Positions 1 to 10,752 of a stretch of DNA of 64,000 nucleotides are shown in pieces. Origin of the DNA: Volutella citrinella (Eukaryota > Ascomycota > Sordariomycetes > Hypocreales > Nectriaceae). The notes beneath the pieces were generated by a model. It saw nothing but the letters and a program-made list of their open reading frames with translations, had not been told where the DNA came from and ran no database searches. The DNA is taken from contig JAWZSP010000007.1 of assembly GCA_034401135.1 (NCBI GenBank), forward strand, positions 1,798,001-1,862,000, given 5' to 3'. Both the position numbers and the translations under genes were made by a program. Each line of letters starts with the position of its first letter. Positions within the stretch are counted from its first letter, which is position 1.

Positions 1-618
1 CCAAGAAGCCCCGTATTAGTCTGCAGCGTGTGGGGGTCAATGCGTCCTCAGCAAAGGTCGTGGCGCTTATGAGCGAGCTGCGAGCATTGAGACGCGAGCA
101 TCCCAAAATGAAGTCGGTGGTGTTTTCGCAGTTCACGTCTTTCTTGAGCTTGATTGAGCCGGCGCTCACTCGTGGAAACATCAAGTATCTCCGCTTGGAC
201 GGGTCCATGGCTCAGAAAGCACGAGCCGCGGTTCTGCAAGAGTTTACGGAGAGGAAGGGATTCACCATCTTACTGATTAGTCTACGCGCTGGAGGCGTCG
301 GGCTAAACTTGACAAGTGCCAAACGAGTGTTCATGATGGATCCTTGGTGGAGCTTCGCCGTCGAGGCGCAGGCCATCGACCGGGTTCACAGAATGGGGCA
401 AGAGTCGGAGGTCTTGGTGAAGCGGTTCGTGGTGAAGGCAAGCGTGGAGGAACGGATGCTGCGGGTACAAGACCGCAAGAAGTTCATGTGAGTACCTGTT
501 CAAAGTCCCCATGAAGACTACGTTTCTGACAAATGACAGTGCCACTTCTCTCGGAATGATGAGCGATGAAGAGAAGAAGCTCCAGCGAATCGAGGACATT
601 AAGGAGTTGCTGAGTTAA
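1..618 (+). CDS. RAD5: RAD5-type SNF2 DNA helicase, C-terminal end (partial)
   Basis: This is the 3' end of a gene that begins before the window. Exon 1..487 is open from the first base. The intron is 488..539 (donor GTGAGT, acceptor ACAG) and the last exon is 540..618, ending TAA. The protein shows the second RecA lobe of an SNF2/helicase-C domain: SVVFSQFTSFL, then YLRLDGSM, then the motif V/VI block with GGVGLNLT and DRVHRMGQ. After splicing, the tail reads KKFIATSLGMMSDEEKK and ends in DIKELLS, which I recognise as the conserved end of fungal Rad5. Known role of the family: an ATP-dependent translocase and RING ubiquitin ligase that polyubiquitinates PCNA in error-free post-replication repair. 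The RING and N-terminal parts are outside the window, so a related Rad16/HLTF-like SNF2 protein is a less likely alternative. Without the intron the frame stops at 489, so the intron is required for the conserved tail. Confidence 0.88.
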
Positions 619-1552
619 AACACGATCGGGAGTGAGGGGAAGGACGGGACTCCGTGTATATTCGTGGAAGCGGAACATGGGTGGTACAGAAGCATATATC
701 TGGCGTTTGTTACACTGGCAACCGGGATCTGGTACAAGCAGTGAGCCCTTTGTTTGGGATCAAGTTTACACAATGGATGAAGGCGACGGAGCAGGTAGTT
801 TGGCCTGATGGCACATTGCTCAGTCAAGGCTGAGACAATAGAAAAGATGATGCAAATGCCTGACAGGATTGAGAGTCATGACTGGCCCATGATTGAGAAC
901 AAACTGGCCGCACTCGGTAGAGCCATGTCACGCACCACATATAGCATAATTGTCACTCGGGATCGGCTCTGGTCATTGCACCAGTTCACCTGCAGTCGTC
1001 TCTTGCTCTATCCGTGGGTCCATCCCAAGACAAGCTCCCCCGTGACCTCGTGGGAGGCGCCATCATCTGCGCTAACCACGTCGACCTGACGAGAAACACC
1101 TGACCGGCAACCTACTGCTGTAACCACGGGTGCAGAATGCCGATGCGGGAGGATAGTGGCTATTTAAGCAGGGTGGCCGCCGGGCCGAGAGTCTTCAAAG
1201 AGTTTCGAATCGTGTGAAATGGTTCGCTCGCTTATTATTTTTGTGCCAACTTGAACGTGTCGGCAGCCGAACTGCATGAGCGAGCGAGCTAGATATGCGT
1301 CAAGTCTTGTTGGTGACTTTTATCGGAATTCATTTAATCTGTCGGCTCCATCCCTGGCTGTGTTTCCCCGAGGACGAATTCATTCCCTGGCCTCGGTCCC
1401 TTGGCTTTGAGGTCGTCGACTCTACTCTCACTTCAACCGCGGCATCGTCTCAGTCGCTTGACTTGCCCGCTCCCAGTCCCTCTCCCGTCTAGATCTCTCA
1501 TTCAAACGGTTGTGTGCTCTGTGCAAATCTTGTTTCATTTCCGACTTCCGCC
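619..1552. other. Intergenic, no gene seen
   Basis: This is the 3' flank of the helicase and the promoter/leader of the gene at 1553. Short open frames occur on both strands but have no recognisable protein character. The last 150 bases are CT-rich, which is typical of a fungal core promoter. Confidence 0.6.
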
Positions 1553-2362
1553 ATGGACCGCATCACTGAACATCTCTTTGGCGGCCGTGGCTCGCGCCCC
1601 CGTGAGTCGTCGAACCTCATGGAGACGTTGGCAAAGACACTTGCGCAGTCAGCATTCGACCGGGCCATGGAGAAGAGCGGGCATGGCTCCCGCGGACACG
1701 AGTCCCGCAGTCGCGGCGGGGGGGCCGAGGGGATCGACTGGCAGAGTCTTGGGGGCTTCGTCGTGCAGCTGATGTCGGGCCAGGACGCCAAGGAGGAGAA
1801 ACGATCTGGAGATAGGAAGCGAAAGCGCCATAGGGATCGCGACAAACCCCGCGACCGGGACTCTGGCGTCGAGAATGGGAGGCACAAGCGACGTCGAGAC
1901 GAGAGGGCGGACACGGCTCGACCACCTCTGGTTTCGTTCGCGGAGCCGCCGTACGGGCTCAACGCCGACTACTACGGGGTCAAACTTCCCGATAAAGTTC
2001 CCGATCGCCATCGCCGCCGCCGTCGACACCGAGACGAGGAGGAGCAGCGCGACCGCGAGGAGCGCGAGGACAGGCACGCGCGGCGTCGAGACAAGGAGCG
2101 GCGTCGGTCGAGGCGGCACCGGGGCGGCATTGACCTGCACCGGTTGCGGACGGAGCTGGAGGACATGTCGAGCACCATCATCGCGCTGAACGCGCGCAGC
2201 GCAAACCACCGCGACTGCGAGTTCTACGACAAGTTTGTCCGCCGGGGCGGGAACCTGCAGGAGGTCATTGGCAGCACACTCGGGCAGATACGGCACTGGC
2301 AGGAGGATGAGGGGGAGAGGAGCCGGAGGAGGAGGAGGAGGCGTAGACGGGAAAGGGAATGA
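1553..2362 (+). CDS. Arginine-rich, low-complexity protein of unknown function
   Basis: This is an intronless frame of 269 codons. I chose the ATG at 1553 because it sits in a strong context (gccATGg); the in-frame codons upstream are not ATG. The N-terminal 80 residues are ordered-looking (MDRITEHLFGG, LAKTLAQSAFDRAMEK, IDWQSLGGFVVQLMSG). A long Arg/Asp/Glu/Ser-rich stretch follows, with many RDR, RRR and SRSR-like units. A second ordered block near residues 190-250 (LHRLRTELEDMSSTIIALN, then CEFYDKFVRRGG) may be helical or coiled-coil. The protein ends in an almost pure arginine run (residues about 255-267). The basic RD/RS-like composition would suit a nuclear or RNA-associated protein, but that is inference. 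I do not recognise a named family. The ordered blocks flanking the low-complexity core argue that it is a real protein rather than a chance frame. Confidence 0.7.
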   Translation: MDRITEHLFGGRGSRPRESSNLMETLAKTLAQSAFDRAMEKSGHGSRGHESRSRGGGAEGIDWQSLGGFVVQLMSGQDAKEEKRSGDRKRKRHRDRDKPRDRDSGVENGRHKRRRDERADTARPPLVSFAEPPYGLNADYYGVKLPDKVPDRHRRRRRHRDEEEQRDREEREDRHARRRDKERRRSRRHRGGIDLHRLRTELEDMSSTIIALNARSANHRDCEFYDKFVRRGGNLQEVIGSTLGQIRHWQEDEGERSRRRRRRRRRERE

Positions 2363-3160
2363 TGATGATTATGGTGATGATTATGATGATGGCATCGGGG
2401 TGGGGAGCATGTGAACTGTGACACGTGTGTGCTGTATTCACCAAGTTGGTTATTTGCTGTTCCGGGATGGGATACACGACGGTGTTTGGCTCGTTGGTGC
2501 GTCACTACTGCAAGCGATTGTTGTATAGACGGGACTGCGTTTGCGATTCGGGCATGTTATGCAATCATGGGTGGCCGGTTATTTGTAGATTTATAGAAAT
2601 GTCATTGTTTTCCGTCCGAGACTGTGTCATTGTGTTGCTCAAACAGCAGCTCAACCTCTTGGTCCCTATCACACCGTCTAGTTTGTTTGGTAGTCAGCTC
2701 GGAGAAGAGGCAAATCATGAGGCTTTTCGAATGGATAGTTGTTACTCAACCTGTGTCGCTGGTTCAGGAGCAATCATGGGCTGGGTGCTGTCATCTGATT
2801 GTCAGAGGGGCAAATAAGCGGAATGGGCTAGAGCTACCGGTTTGTGTCTTCACAGCACAACAGGATGAGAATATAAATGGATTGGATTTCTTGACCATGG
2901 ACATGCGAGAGTATGACGGAAGCACTGTCAAGTTGACCAACGCACCATATATGCCACAGATGCCTCCAGTTGCCTGGTTAGACAGCAGCAGGCCATCAAC
3001 CAACACTCATCCTGTGTCGTGGGAGACTGGCACACCAACGCAACGCGCAAAGACATCTCTCTTTTCCTTATTCGTCGCTCATCAAGGAGAACGGAAGTAC
3101 GCGCATGGGTGTCTTCTCTGCCCCCATCAGCTTGGCATCCAACCACGAAGCGTACATACG
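2363..3160. other. Intergenic, no supported gene
   Basis: This is the 3' flank of the arginine-rich gene. A long plus-strand open frame crosses the interval (2624..3769), but its translation has no domain signal until about 3161, where a hydrophobic segment begins (next entry). Confidence 0.45.
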
Positions 3161-3479
3161 ATTAGGCGCCGCGAAGCAAGCAGCGAGATCACCGGGATCG
3201 CGGTTGGTCTAACGGTTCTAGTCGTCACAATCATCGCCATTTCATTCTATCTACTCCAAAAGCGCAACTCGGAGGCCAAAAGCAAAACAACAGCAAGACT
3301 TACTCGAACCCACAGCCAACGAAGACACCGGAGCCGAAGCCGAAGCCGAAGAGGGAGCCGGCCAGATGGAGGAGTTCTTCATAGTGCTGGCCCTGGTACT
3401 CACCCTTCTCACGTGCTTTCTTCTCTTCGTCCTTCTGCATTTGTTTCTTGTCGTCGTGGCCCAGCTGCTAGGACTATGA
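3161..3479 (+). pseudogene. Possible two-TM membrane protein fragment with a +1 frameshift
   Basis: Frame 3161.. encodes RRREASSEITGIAVGL followed by a strongly hydrophobic segment (LTVLVVTIIAISFYLL) and a basic stop-transfer (QKRNSEAKSK). One base further along, from about 3288, the next frame continues sensibly as QQQDLLEP, then an acidic linker (GAEAEAEEGAG), then a second hydrophobic stretch of about 30 residues starting MEEFFIVLALVL and ending TGA at 3479. The two halves join if one A of the AAAA run at 3284..3287 is skipped. I cannot find a start codon or splice site that would make this an intact gene. It may be a decayed gene, a gene with an unseen 5' exon, or an assembly indel. The first TM block resembles in style the single-pass protein encoded on the other strand at 4188..4628. 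Confidence 0.3.
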
Positions 3480-4187
3480 GCCGCCGCTCGAGGGTTCCCT
3501 CCATGGGGGGTGGGGGCGGGAGCGTGCGGATGCAGCACCTGCGGCTTCCCTCGCGGTGTCTCTGGCAGCCGCATGGCAGACAGCATTGCCAGGGAAGACA
3601 CAGGCCATTCCGTGGCCGTTACTGGAAGGGCCATCACGGTTTTATTGGCAGGGGGCTGCACGACAGAGTCTCGGGCAGTCACGGCATTGGGGATGGTTCG
3701 GCGGGCTTACACGGGCGGAGGGGGATGGGCGGAATTGTGCCGAATGAGATGGATGCTCCTCAATTGTAGCAACAGGTCGCGATTTTTTTCATTGCCGTTG
3801 AATATAAATCCTGCTGAGAAAACAGAAAAGGAAAAAAAGGACGAAAGAGTGACGAGACATGGATATGCGATATCCAACCATTGGGACTTGCCCGATAATA
3901 TGACACTGTATCAAATGAGAGAAACCCAAGGGCAAATCAAGAACAAAGCCTGTTATCGTTGCCAATACCCTACCAGAGCGAATTTTCAAAGGACCTCTGC
4001 GCCATTGAAGGAACCGTTGCGCGCCACAAACAGACGGGAATTACAATTAAAAGAGGATACAGAGAAGAGAATGCTGCGGTTCTCGTCAGCTGAAGGTGCT
4101 CCATGTCAAGGGCAAGCTGCCGTCGTACCCAAATAAGCCGAACATTGAACTCTTGAGGGAGAATGGGACAGACACAACGAGTCTATG
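3480..4187. other. Intergenic, no gene seen
   Basis: The interval lies between the possible broken membrane gene and the 3' end of the minus-strand membrane protein gene. It becomes A-rich between about 3780 and 4080. Open frames here have no recognisable content. Confidence 0.55.
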
Positions 4188-4628
4188 CTAGCCGTCATCC
4201 GGGTCTCGCGGCGGGTCATCAGGAGGAGGAGACGGAGGAGGCGGCGCAAAGGGCGGTGCGCCGTCGGAGCTCTTGGAGCTCTTGCTGCTCTTGCTGCTGG
4301 TCGACTTGTGTCTTCTGTGCCTCTTCCTCCTGATCTTGATGGTGAACCTCGCGGACCGGCCATAGAAGACCCAGAACGTGGCGACGAGGGCGAGGAAAGC
4401 AGCGAGCAGGATGCCGACAATGATGCCGATCTTGATATTTGTGTTTTCGGAGGGATTATCGGAGAACTGCCGCTTCCAGACGAGCCTGCTCTCTACTCCC
4501 GAGTTGACAAGCCAGCGCCAAGCGGCAGAAGCAGAATTATTGGATAGGCCGTTGTCGGCCGTTGAGCCATGGCCCGTCTGATGCGCCGCAGGGGCGCGAC
4601 TTGGCGGGAGAGCCAATGGGATATACAT
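4188..4628 (-). CDS. Single-pass membrane protein with basic/Ser-rich and proline-rich cytosolic tail
   Basis: This is one open frame of 146 codons from the ATG at 4628. The first 55 residues are polar. KRQFSDNPSENTNIKIG then leads into a 23-residue transmembrane helix (residues about 73-95, IIVGILLAAFLALVATFWVF). A strongly basic stop-transfer follows (IKIRRKRHRRHK), then Ser/Lys repeats (SSKSSKSSKSS) and a proline-rich end (PPFAPPPPSPPPDDPP). The layout, with a short polar head, one helix, a basic cluster and an S/K/P-rich tail, is a common type of small fungal membrane protein of unknown function, predicted with the tail in the cytosol. An alternative short frame starting MAQRPTTAYPIILLLPLG overlaps the 5' part and looks signal-peptide-like, but I found no intron of credible length joining it to the helix. 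The start is therefore less certain than the body. Confidence 0.6.
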   Translation of the reverse strand: MYIPLALPPSRAPAAHQTGHGSTADNGLSNNSASAAWRWLVNSGVESRLVWKRQFSDNPSENTNIKIGIIVGILLAAFLALVATFWVFYGRSARFTIKIRRKRHRRHKSTSSKSSKSSKSSDGAPPFAPPPPSPPPDDPPRDPDDG

Positions 4629-7481
4629 TCACCCTCCGGCCGAGTGGATATATCTAGAGGGAGGGGGGGAAGGGGGGAAGAAGGGGGAAAAAACAGAATC
4701 ACATATATAAAAGGACGGACAAAGCAGAGGGAGGCATGCAAGTCAAGGACGGAAGGCGGCGAGAGCCCTAAGCGCGGGGGAGGTCATGGTGCAGAGAAGA
4801 AGAGAAGGCTGCTCCACCAGGCAGTAAGCCTGGCCGGCTGCAGAGGGGATATTTATGAAGGACGGGATCAATTTAACCACGCACGCCACACAGGTAGGCA
4901 CGCGAGGAGGTACGGATGGGAGGGATGGCGTGAGAGGCAGTGGGCGTGGGCGAAGGACGACGAGCAGCACGAGCACGAGCAGGGGACAGGCAGATGGACA
5001 GAATGAATGGACGGGATTTTTCTGGGGCTACAAATCAAACGAGAGGAAGCACGGGACGGTACTGTACAGCATGGTACTCTGATGGCTCAAGAGTCGAGTG
5101 CAGCGCAGTGCATATGCAGCCAGACGAGCAGCAGCAGCGCAGAGTGGTGGTGGTGATGTGGTGCGCTTCGAGGGCCCAGAGCTAGGGCTTTAGCTGGCGT
5201 ATCATGGCCAGTGGACGCCAGAGGGGCCCAATGACGGGCCGCGGGGGGATGCAACATGGGGGCAGCAGCTTGGGAGTCTGGCCCCAATCAAGCAGACGAG
5301 GCGACGGCGAGGCGACGATGGATGTGGAAGAGGGTATTGTGGTGCGCCGCTATCCGGGAGAGAGAAGAGGGCAGGATGATTACACAGGCAAACACGGACA
5401 CAGAGGAACAGAAATGGCAAGAGCTATCGCATTCACCGCCAGAGCAGGAGAAGCAGAGGAAGGAGCAGTCGTCATTTTCCTGGATGCTCATCACTATGCG
5501 GTGCTCGCCCAGCCACCATGTTCGAGAGCCATGCGCCTCGCCTCCCGCGTCGCACGGCAGCTCTGAGAGAGGGCGTGCGCGAGCGAGAAAGGAAAAAGAA
5601 CCCTTGGATGCATGAGGTGCCGATGCGGGCGAGTCAACGGGGTGTGGCGCGGGGCTGGGCCTGTCTGGATGGCGGATGGACAACGCATCAAGCGACCATC
5701 AGATTCCATTCCCTCCCCTGATTGCGGTGCCTTGGGTGCCCCGGCCACCCGTTGGGCTTCTTGGGCTCGGACGCGGCCTTGTTGGACAGTGGCGTCATCC
5801 GAGACGCACCCGCCGTCTCGTCTGGTTGGCCGTGGCGCTTGTCAGGAGTCTGCCTCGACTCTCGGGGGGCGAGTTTGAGTTTTGGGGAGAGAGAGAGCCC
5901 GGGACGCTTGGGCGTCGCAAGGGCATGGTCTCGGTGTGAATCGGATGCGGGGGCGATAAGCGATGGACTACGGGGACTGCCTGCCTATAGCCCTATAGTC
6001 GCGAACCTGGTCTAAAGGGGATCGTTGCTACTTCGACGGGGGAGACTCGAGTCATGGTATTATATTATAGTGAACGCATGGCATGCAACGCAAGATACCT
6101 GTCTGCGAATAACTAATCCATGCTGAAACTAGTTGGTTTGTCATGGCCATCGCGACGATTGCCATGCTGAATCTGGTGCATCATCTGGTGGGGCTTGCCA
6201 TTGGCTACTACAAACAGAACCAGGGCATACAAAGAGTCTCAGCAGGATGGTGTAAGAGATTAAAAGCAAAAACAGCTCCAAAGGAACCAAAGTCCAAGTG
6301 GCCGGACCGGAAGAGACAGCCAAGACTAGCATTTCATCACTCGATGGTGACAGACTGATTCGGTTCAACATCTGAGACCCTGGCAGAAAGCCACGAGGTA
6401 GGTGGGAACCCAAGATGGATCTGAGGTCCACTATCAATCCAATATCACAGCCATATACCATGTCGAAATTACAAGAGCTAGTGCATGTTAAGAGTTTACA
6501 GACAAATGCGACATGGCGTCTTCCACCGGCCATCCTAGGTGGGGTGGAAAGAGTCAGGGAATGAGGCTCGCTAGTTTCGATGAAGCATTGAACCCCCGGG
6601 AGAGTGGGGAGGTTTACAAGCGAGGCGGGAAGCGCCCAAGACGTGATTCGCTCTCAGGGAGTCCCATCACGTTGACAGTTGCGCTGGATTTGGAGTCTTT
6701 GGTGGAGTAAACACATTCGACCTAGCACCGTCCACCACCGACCGGGACCACCGCACGCAGTCAGCATTGGAGCCCCCCCTTGTCATGCCATGCCGCTGCA
6801 ACGACGACGACGTCCCCGGAAGCTCTTCCGGGGCCGGGCGTGGAGAGCCTCCCGCGGGAGGGATTGCGCATATTACAGAAGTAGAAGTGGTCAGATCTGG
6901 CCATCACCCCCGCCTCGTCAACGTCTAGACGGGCATCGCGCTGCGTCGTATCGCGGCCTGCGGAGCGGCCAACGTGCAGTTGCGCGACTGACTGCCAGGG
7001 CATCCCTACGCCCGGGAGGAGGTCGTGACTTGGTGAGGTGGTCGCAAATGGAATATATATCTTCAACGTTGTCGCCGGGATGGGCATCCCACCGTCCGGC
7101 CTCGACCCTCACGATCTCTCCGATCCGACGAGAGACATCCAGCTCCTGGCCACACGTGGCTAATACATTGCAGCGCCGCACTATTCACTACCTTGACGGT
7201 CAAACCCCACGTGGCCCCGCCGCTTGACAATATCGCGAGCTTCCCCCCCCCCCAGTCTCCCGCTGACGCTATCTCGACGCTGGCGCTACTGTGGCGCCCG
7301 CTCATCAGGTAGGTGGGCATATATTGCGCCCGGGGGGTTCGCGACTGAATGAATACCTGCGCTCGCCGCTCGTCATCCTGACCACGCACACAATCTTGTC
7401 TTCTCCCTTCCCTTCGATGCGGCTGAACCGGCCGCCTCCCGCTCAACTCTGCCGCCGTCACCCCCGGATGCGCCGCCGGCC
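4629..7481. other. Intergenic region, 2.85 kb, no supported gene
   Basis: This interval holds the upstream regions of the minus-strand membrane protein and the plus-strand kinase-like gene. It includes purine-rich tracts (about 4660-4830) and GC-rich stretches. Many open frames of 60-180 codons occur on both strands, but all are low complexity or antisense to one another. The best of them, a 130-codon minus frame at 6141..6533 with one hydrophobic segment, is listed among the rejected items. Confidence 0.5.
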
Positions 7482-8330
7482 ATGAGCGCCAGCGCCAGCG
7501 CAGAAACCGCCACTGACGGCGCCAACGACATCGCGCTGCTCGCGTCGCTGGTGGACGCCGACGACGGCTCGGCCGGCGAGTACCGCTTCTTGGTGGGCGG
7601 CTCGCGCGTAAAGTACGTGACGCTGGAGCCCGGCGCACTGCCACGGGACGAGCGCGGGGCCGCCGCGCCGGAGCTGATCCCGAAGCTACCGGCCTTCCCG
7701 CCCGGCGACTGGAACGAGGGCCGCGTGGGCCGCGACGCCGGCACGGGCCGCCTCGTCTTCTCGGCCACGCGCCGCAGCTCGCTCCCGGGCATCGGCCACG
7801 TCTGGCACGACACGCGCGTCGACCACCTGGACCTGCAGCCCGTCGCCCGCGTGCGCCCGACGCTGCACCGTGTCACGCACCCGCGCTTCGACCGCCCCGT
7901 GCTGGCCAAGTTTGCCCAGTTCCCCTGGGAGATCCCCTACTTCGCCGCCGAGACCACCTCGTACGAGTGGATCCACGGCCGCGGCGTCGGCCCCGAGTTC
8001 CTCGGCCACATCCACGAGGACGGCCGCGTCATCGGCTTCCTGCTCGAGGAGATCCCCGGCGCCCGCCCCGCCGAGCCCGCCGACCTGGCTGCCTGCCAGC
8101 GCAGCCTGGCCCGCCTGCACGACCTGGGCATCAAGCACTGCGACATCAACAAGCACAACTTCCTCATCCGCCGCGACACCGAAGAGGCCCTGCTCGTCGA
8201 CTTTGAGACGGCCCAGAAGTGCGCAGACGACGCGGAGCTGCACGACGAGTACGAGCAGCTGTTGCGCTCCCTCCAGGATACCTCGGGCAGGGGCGGCGCC
8301 GGCATGGCCAGCGACTCGAGCTCCGACTAG
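7482..8330 (+). CDS. Kinase-like (APH/protein-kinase fold) protein, fungal 'alpha-galactosidase A'-type family
   Basis: This is an intronless frame of 282 codons with its start at 7482. The C-terminal half carries an atypical kinase signature. There is an alphaC/hinge-like region (GFLLEEIPGARP), a catalytic-loop motif H219-C-D221-I-N-K-H-N226 (HxDxxxxN), and a metal-binding DFE motif in place of DFG (VDFE, D240). The glycine-rich loop of ordinary kinases is not evident, and the N-terminal half is divergent, with a WHDTRVDHLDLQP block. In fungal databases this family is often labelled 'alpha-galactosidase A precursor', a name the sequence does not support: I see no glycoside-hydrolase motif and no signal peptide. 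Substrate is unknown; small-molecule or protein phosphorylation are both possible. Third codon positions are extremely G/C-rich. The gene faces the lactonase gene tail to tail across about 260 bp. Confidence 0.72.
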   Translation: MSASASAETATDGANDIALLASLVDADDGSAGEYRFLVGGSRVKYVTLEPGALPRDERGAAAPELIPKLPAFPPGDWNEGRVGRDAGTGRLVFSATRRSSLPGIGHVWHDTRVDHLDLQPVARVRPTLHRVTHPRFDRPVLAKFAQFPWEIPYFAAETTSYEWIHGRGVGPEFLGHIHEDGRVIGFLLEEIPGARPAEPADLAACQRSLARLHDLGIKHCDINKHNFLIRRDTEEALLVDFETAQKCADDAELHDEYEQLLRSLQDTSGRGGAGMASDSSSD

Positions 8331-8588
8331 CAAGCAAGCAACCTGCGAGACGGACTCGCTTTTCCTTGATGGAGTTTTGGGGATCATGGGCTCATGGGCT
8401 GCAAAAAGGGGTCGAGCAAACAGCGCTGATACCATCCAGAGAGCGGACAGCCAACCAGGAGGATTACAGTATCCAAGTTTGAGCATCCAGCATGTCACAG
8501 ACTGCTTTCCGGTAGTCTATTCATCCATATTACTATTTATCAAATGGCATCCCAAGTATTTACAATATACTGTGCCATCGGACGCCCC

Positions 8589-9827
8589 TTACTCGTCTAG
8601 CCCAATCTCTTGAACAAACTGAGGGCCGTCTCCCGGCTTGCCAAAGGCTTTCGGCCCCAAATGCCCCCCCTCGTTGTCCCCCAACGTGCCATCCTCATTA
8701 ACCCTATACGACGCAAGGCTGTATGAGCCTGTGCCTTCCTCCGTGTCCTTGTTGGCAATGTAGAGCGTCCCGCCGTCCCGGCTCAGGCTGATCATGCGAG
8801 GGTGGAGGCCGAGGGATGTGTAGTAGCCCTTGGCATGAATGTTGATTCCGCCTCCGCACGACTCGCCCTCTTCCCTTTCGATCCGAAAGTGGACAATCTC
8901 GCCCGTGCCGTCACGTCTCTTGAAGCGGTTCGAGACGTACAAGTCCCTGTCGTTGGAAGCCAGAATAATCTCGGCTGCCTTTGGCTCTTGGCCTCTGTAC
9001 TCCGTGTCGTCCTTGTTGAGAGTCGAAACGGTCTTGTCTTGTCTGAGCCCAAAGGATCCGCCCTCGTACGTGACCTCGTAAACAACGACTTCGTTGCTAG
9101 CCTCACAGAGGAGGAGGTAGTGCGTGGGCTTCAGTCCCATCTTGTCCGGGTAGAAAACTCCATGACGGGGACTGCAACCTTCAGGCGCTTCCACCGGCTT
9201 CCCAATGTCCAACCACTGGACGCCCTCCTGGCCCTTGGGCTTGGAATCGACGATGTGGAGCAAGTTGCCCCCAAAGTCGTTTGCAATGTAGTATCGACCA
9301 CTAGGATCGCGAGCCACGCCGTGGATTTTGGACTCGGGGTTCTTCTCAGATTCAAACGAAATGACATGCGGCTCACTCGCCGGCCTCCCATCATCCGCGA
9401 GTTTCCAGATATTGAGGGCTCCTTCAAAGGAAGAGCCAACCAGATTATCAAACTCGCTGTCGAACACCAGGTGGACCATGCCGTTGCTCGCCTTTACGAT
9501 AGTACCCCCGGACTCGACCCCGGTGTCATCGTTGCCGACTCGTAACCAATGTAAACTTGGGTTATTCTCGTCAATGGCGTAAATGTTGCGGTTCGAATAA
9601 GCCATCCAGGAGGGGTTGGCTGGGAACTGGGGCTCTTCGCCGTCGCACTCGTAAGGCCGCTCAAATTTTGGCTTGCTTTGGTTGTGTTGCACAAGCATGA
9701 CCTTGCCGGGAGCACCAACGAGCAGTGTTTGGGCGTTTTCGGGCGAATTCCTGGCATTTCCGATCCTTTTAGCAAATATGAAGGGGACGGTGGCGATAAC
9801 AGCCGCTACACTGAGAGCGAGTCTCAT
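8589..9827 (-). CDS. Secreted lactonase-type seven-bladed beta-propeller protein
   Basis: This is an intronless frame of 412 codons. I chose the ATG at 9827 because it opens directly into a signal peptide (MRLALSVAAVIATVPFIFAKR); the upstream extension of the frame is not signal-like. The mature protein is built of repeated propeller blades with recurring turns such as GVARDPSGRYYIAND, GVFYPDKMGLKPTHY and LHPRMISLSRDGGTLYIAN. These match the 3-carboxymuconate cyclase/6-phosphogluconolactonase-like (Pfam lactonase) superfamily. Blade boundaries fall roughly every 50-55 residues. By analogy with the family it may hydrolyse a cyclic ester or isomerise a lactone outside the cell, but substrate cannot be inferred. 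The secretion signal argues against the cytosolic pentose-phosphate role of true 6-phosphogluconolactonases. The gene stands alone, with a long upstream region. Confidence 0.8.
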   Translation of the reverse strand: MRLALSVAAVIATVPFIFAKRIGNARNSPENAQTLLVGAPGKVMLVQHNQSKPKFERPYECDGEEPQFPANPSWMAYSNRNIYAIDENNPSLHWLRVGNDDTGVESGGTIVKASNGMVHLVFDSEFDNLVGSSFEGALNIWKLADDGRPASEPHVISFESEKNPESKIHGVARDPSGRYYIANDFGGNLLHIVDSKPKGQEGVQWLDIGKPVEAPEGCSPRHGVFYPDKMGLKPTHYLLLCEASNEVVVYEVTYEGGSFGLRQDKTVSTLNKDDTEYRGQEPKAAEIILASNDRDLYVSNRFKRRDGTGEIVHFRIEREEGESCGGGINIHAKGYYTSLGLHPRMISLSRDGGTLYIANKDTEEGTGSYSLASYRVNEDGTLGDNEGGHLGPKAFGKPGDGPQFVQEIGLDE

Positions 9828-10752
9828 GGTGACTGAGCGGCGGCACTGTGCGGCTCTAGCAACAGAGTAATCGATGTGTAATAGGTGGTGTGCTGTCAGT
9901 ACCAAGCTTTATTCCGGAGTAAAATGAAGTATCCGATAGGCCTCGAAATAGCCCACGCCTAAATAGCGAAAGTAGAAGAACTGGGTTGGTCTGGGCGCGT
10001 GAGGCCCGTTGGGGAGCATCGTCAGTACTTATAAACCTACATTGGCTGTGAATGGCCTCTATGCTTAAATTTAGACGTGAAAAGCCCTAAACAAAGCCGG
10101 CCTGCATGAGGAGTGACTTGGAGTACTTGCTCAGAGTTTCATCTCCCGAGAGAGACGGCCGTTGCATAGGACGGGCACTCGGGTGAGCAACCACCCGATG
10201 GATCGACCCACCTCACACAGCCTCTTGGCTGCGGTTCATCAGTGTAGTCAGTTCTTATTATGTCCACGGGCGAACTAGCTGTGGCATTCATTACTGGTGC
10301 TTGCTTTACGTGTTACTGTAAGCGCGCCGATTTGGCACTGGAGGCGCAGCTGCTCGACGGATTCTACGCTTCGTCGCCTGTCTAGCGCCGGGTCTGACAA
10401 GGCCGATGATTCTCATGCCTCGCCTTGATTCCTTTGAATCCATCAGTCAATTCAGAAACTGACGGGGCAGGGCGTGCGTAGCTCGGGATGCGGATGAGGT
10501 AGGACATGGCTGTATGCATGCATGGGCAATAATGCACATTGCCGATTTCAAACACCAGCACTTGTTATTAGACTAGCAGCATCTAAATGAACTAATTGGA
10601 GGACCTGATGGCACTTTTCTTCAGTCATCCTTGTAAAGCCCAACACAGGGAGGTATATCCAGAAAGAAAGAAAAGCAGCGCTCCAAAACACCCAGCAGCC
10701 TAGATGCCAAGTCCACACCTCGCTGTGAGATATATCGAAACAAGCACCAGGT
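9828..10752. other. Intergenic, no gene seen
   Basis: This is the promoter of the lactonase gene plus the 3' flank of the reductase gene. No open frame of note occurs on either strand. Confidence 0.65.

Noticed and set aside
4493..4741. Frame containing a signal-peptide-like MAQRPTTAYPIILLLPLG that might be the true start of the membrane gene at 4188
   Set aside because: The only GT-AG pair that would link it to the TM segment gives an intron of about 23 nt, too short to be spliced.
6141..6533. 130-codon minus-strand frame with one hydrophobic segment and an ATG start
   Set aside because: There is no signal peptide, no splice-supported extension and no recognisable motif; the hydrophobic segment alone is weak support in a 2.9-kb non-coding interval.
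7686..8613. Long frames on both strands over the kinase-like gene
   Set aside because: They are alternate-frame shadows caused by extreme third-position G/C; only the 7482 frame carries family motifs.
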